This document shows positions 63,713 to 64,000 of a stretch of DNA of 64,000 bases, one piece after another. Source of the DNA: Verrucomicrobiia bacterium (GTDB lineage Bacteria > Verrucomicrobiota > Verrucomicrobiia > Limisphaerales > Fontisphaeraceae). The notes below the pieces were generated by a model. That model was not told where the DNA came from. It was given only the letters and a program-made list of their open reading frames with translations, and searched no databases. The stretch spans positions 1 through 64,000 of the forward strand of contig JAOAIT010000044.1 of NCBI GenBank assembly GCA_026414565.1, given 5' to 3'. How positions within the stretch are numbered: the first letter of the stretch is position 1; every line of letters begins with the position of its first letter. The position numbers were made by a program, and so were the translations under genes.

Positions 63713-64000
63713 TCAGGCGGGCGGGGGCTTGTCTTTATCATCGGGCGGGCGGGAAAGTTTTCGGCAGGCCCAGCTCCGGGCGTCTTCCGGGGTTTGCAGT
63801 TCTCCCTGCAACTGTTTTTCCCGGGCTTCCTTGAGGAGCTGCCCCACGGCGGGGCCGGGAGACAGGCCCAGGGCCAGCAAGTCTTTGCCCGTCAACAGGG
63901 GTCGGGTCAGGGCCGGCTGGGCGGCCAAATCGCGCCTGGCCTGCTGGAGAAACTCGTAGTTGGCCAGGTCCCGCCCGGAAGAGGCGCAGTCCAGCCGGTG
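63713..64000 (-). CDS. 3' end of a CCA tRNA nucleotidyltransferase/poly(A)-polymerase-like gene
   Basis: The frame is open to the right edge and ends at 63713-63715, giving the last 95 residues. HRLDCASSGRDLANYEFLQQ and PLLTGKDLLALGLSPGPAVGQLLKEAREKQLQGELQTPEDARSW match the C-terminal region of the class II CCA-adding/poly(A) polymerase family. The catalytic head domain lies outside the window, so the exact role cannot be fixed. Confidence 0.8.
   Translation of the reverse strand, partial: HRLDCASSGRDLANYEFLQQARRDLAAQPALTRPLLTGKDLLALGLSPGPAVGQLLKEAREKQLQGELQTPEDARSWACRKLSRPPDDKDKPPPA

Overview
The window looks like chromosomal DNA of a GC-rich member of the Verrucomicrobiota, probably of the Limisphaerales/Pedosphaera type (inference). 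The evidence is a DUF1501 protein paired with a planctomycete-type cytochrome c/DUF1549/DUF1553 protein, a Tat-exported Gfo/Idh/MocA oxidoreductase, two pseudopilins with an N-terminal FTLIELLVV and a C-terminal H-x9-DG-like signature, a CE15-type esterase, an apiosidase-like glycoside hydrolase, and Rhs cassette remnants. Many genes overlap by 4 bp (ATGA), and most of the window is housekeeping-like and dense.

Layout. 0-2 kb: decaying Rhs tip/immunity cassettes between direct repeats. 2-6 kb: an NnrS-like membrane protein and an Mla-type lipid ABC transporter (mlaE-mlaF-mlaD). 6-11 kb: DUF1501 and PSCyt1/DUF1549/DUF1553 proteins, with a divergent Tat/Rieske protein. 11-13.6 kb: bioF-bioA. 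13.8-19.3 kb: pseudopilin, CE15 esterase, TlpA-like thioredoxin, RluA-type pseudouridine synthase and Gfo/Idh/MocA protein. 19.4-26 kb: an ArsR-type regulator and an aa3-type cytochrome oxidase operon (ctaA-ctaB-coxA-coxC, two small membrane proteins, coxB). 26-30.5 kb: glycoside hydrolase and a chemoreceptor that carries a zinc-binding-like sensor and a hemerythrin tail. 30.5-33.2 kb: nadC-birA-coaX. 33.2-38.2 kb: a TetR/adaptor/RND efflux operon with tandem operator-like dyads. 38.3-50.7 kb: a glycosyltransferase-rich accessory island. 50.7-56.4 kb: pseudopilin, zinc-ribbon rhomboid, two tRNAs, an OYE/Fe-S/FAD fusion reductase and a rhodanese. 56.5-62.3 kb: a PaaK-like ligase and a complete branched-chain amino acid (Liv) ABC transporter. 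62.4-64 kb: a CARF-nuclease of the Card1/Can2/DUF1887 type and the 3' end of a CCA-adding-enzyme-like gene.

The most unusual part is 42.8-48.8 kb, which is AT-richer than its surroundings. It holds an array built from a repeated pair: a secreted, tail-anchored protein of about 375-390 residues followed by a small secreted Cys-rich protein. I count four traces of the large gene (two intact, one frameshifted, one 3' stub) and three of the small one (two intact, one remnant). Between them lie a MauE/DoxX-like membrane protein, a DPM1-like GT2 gene broken by one in-frame TAG, and a second degraded GT2 fragment. Three polytopic membrane proteins related to lipid-linked-sugar glycosyltransferases flank the array. 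I know no described system with this composition. A duplicated, decaying module for secreted disulfide-rich, possibly glycosylated surface proteins is my inference.

Other points worth a look are the Rhs repeat/hairpin cassette scars, the CARF nuclease with no CRISPR locus in view, the OYE/Fer4/FAD fusion and the CZB-hemerythrin chemoreceptor. All family names rest on motif recognition by eye; no database search was possible.
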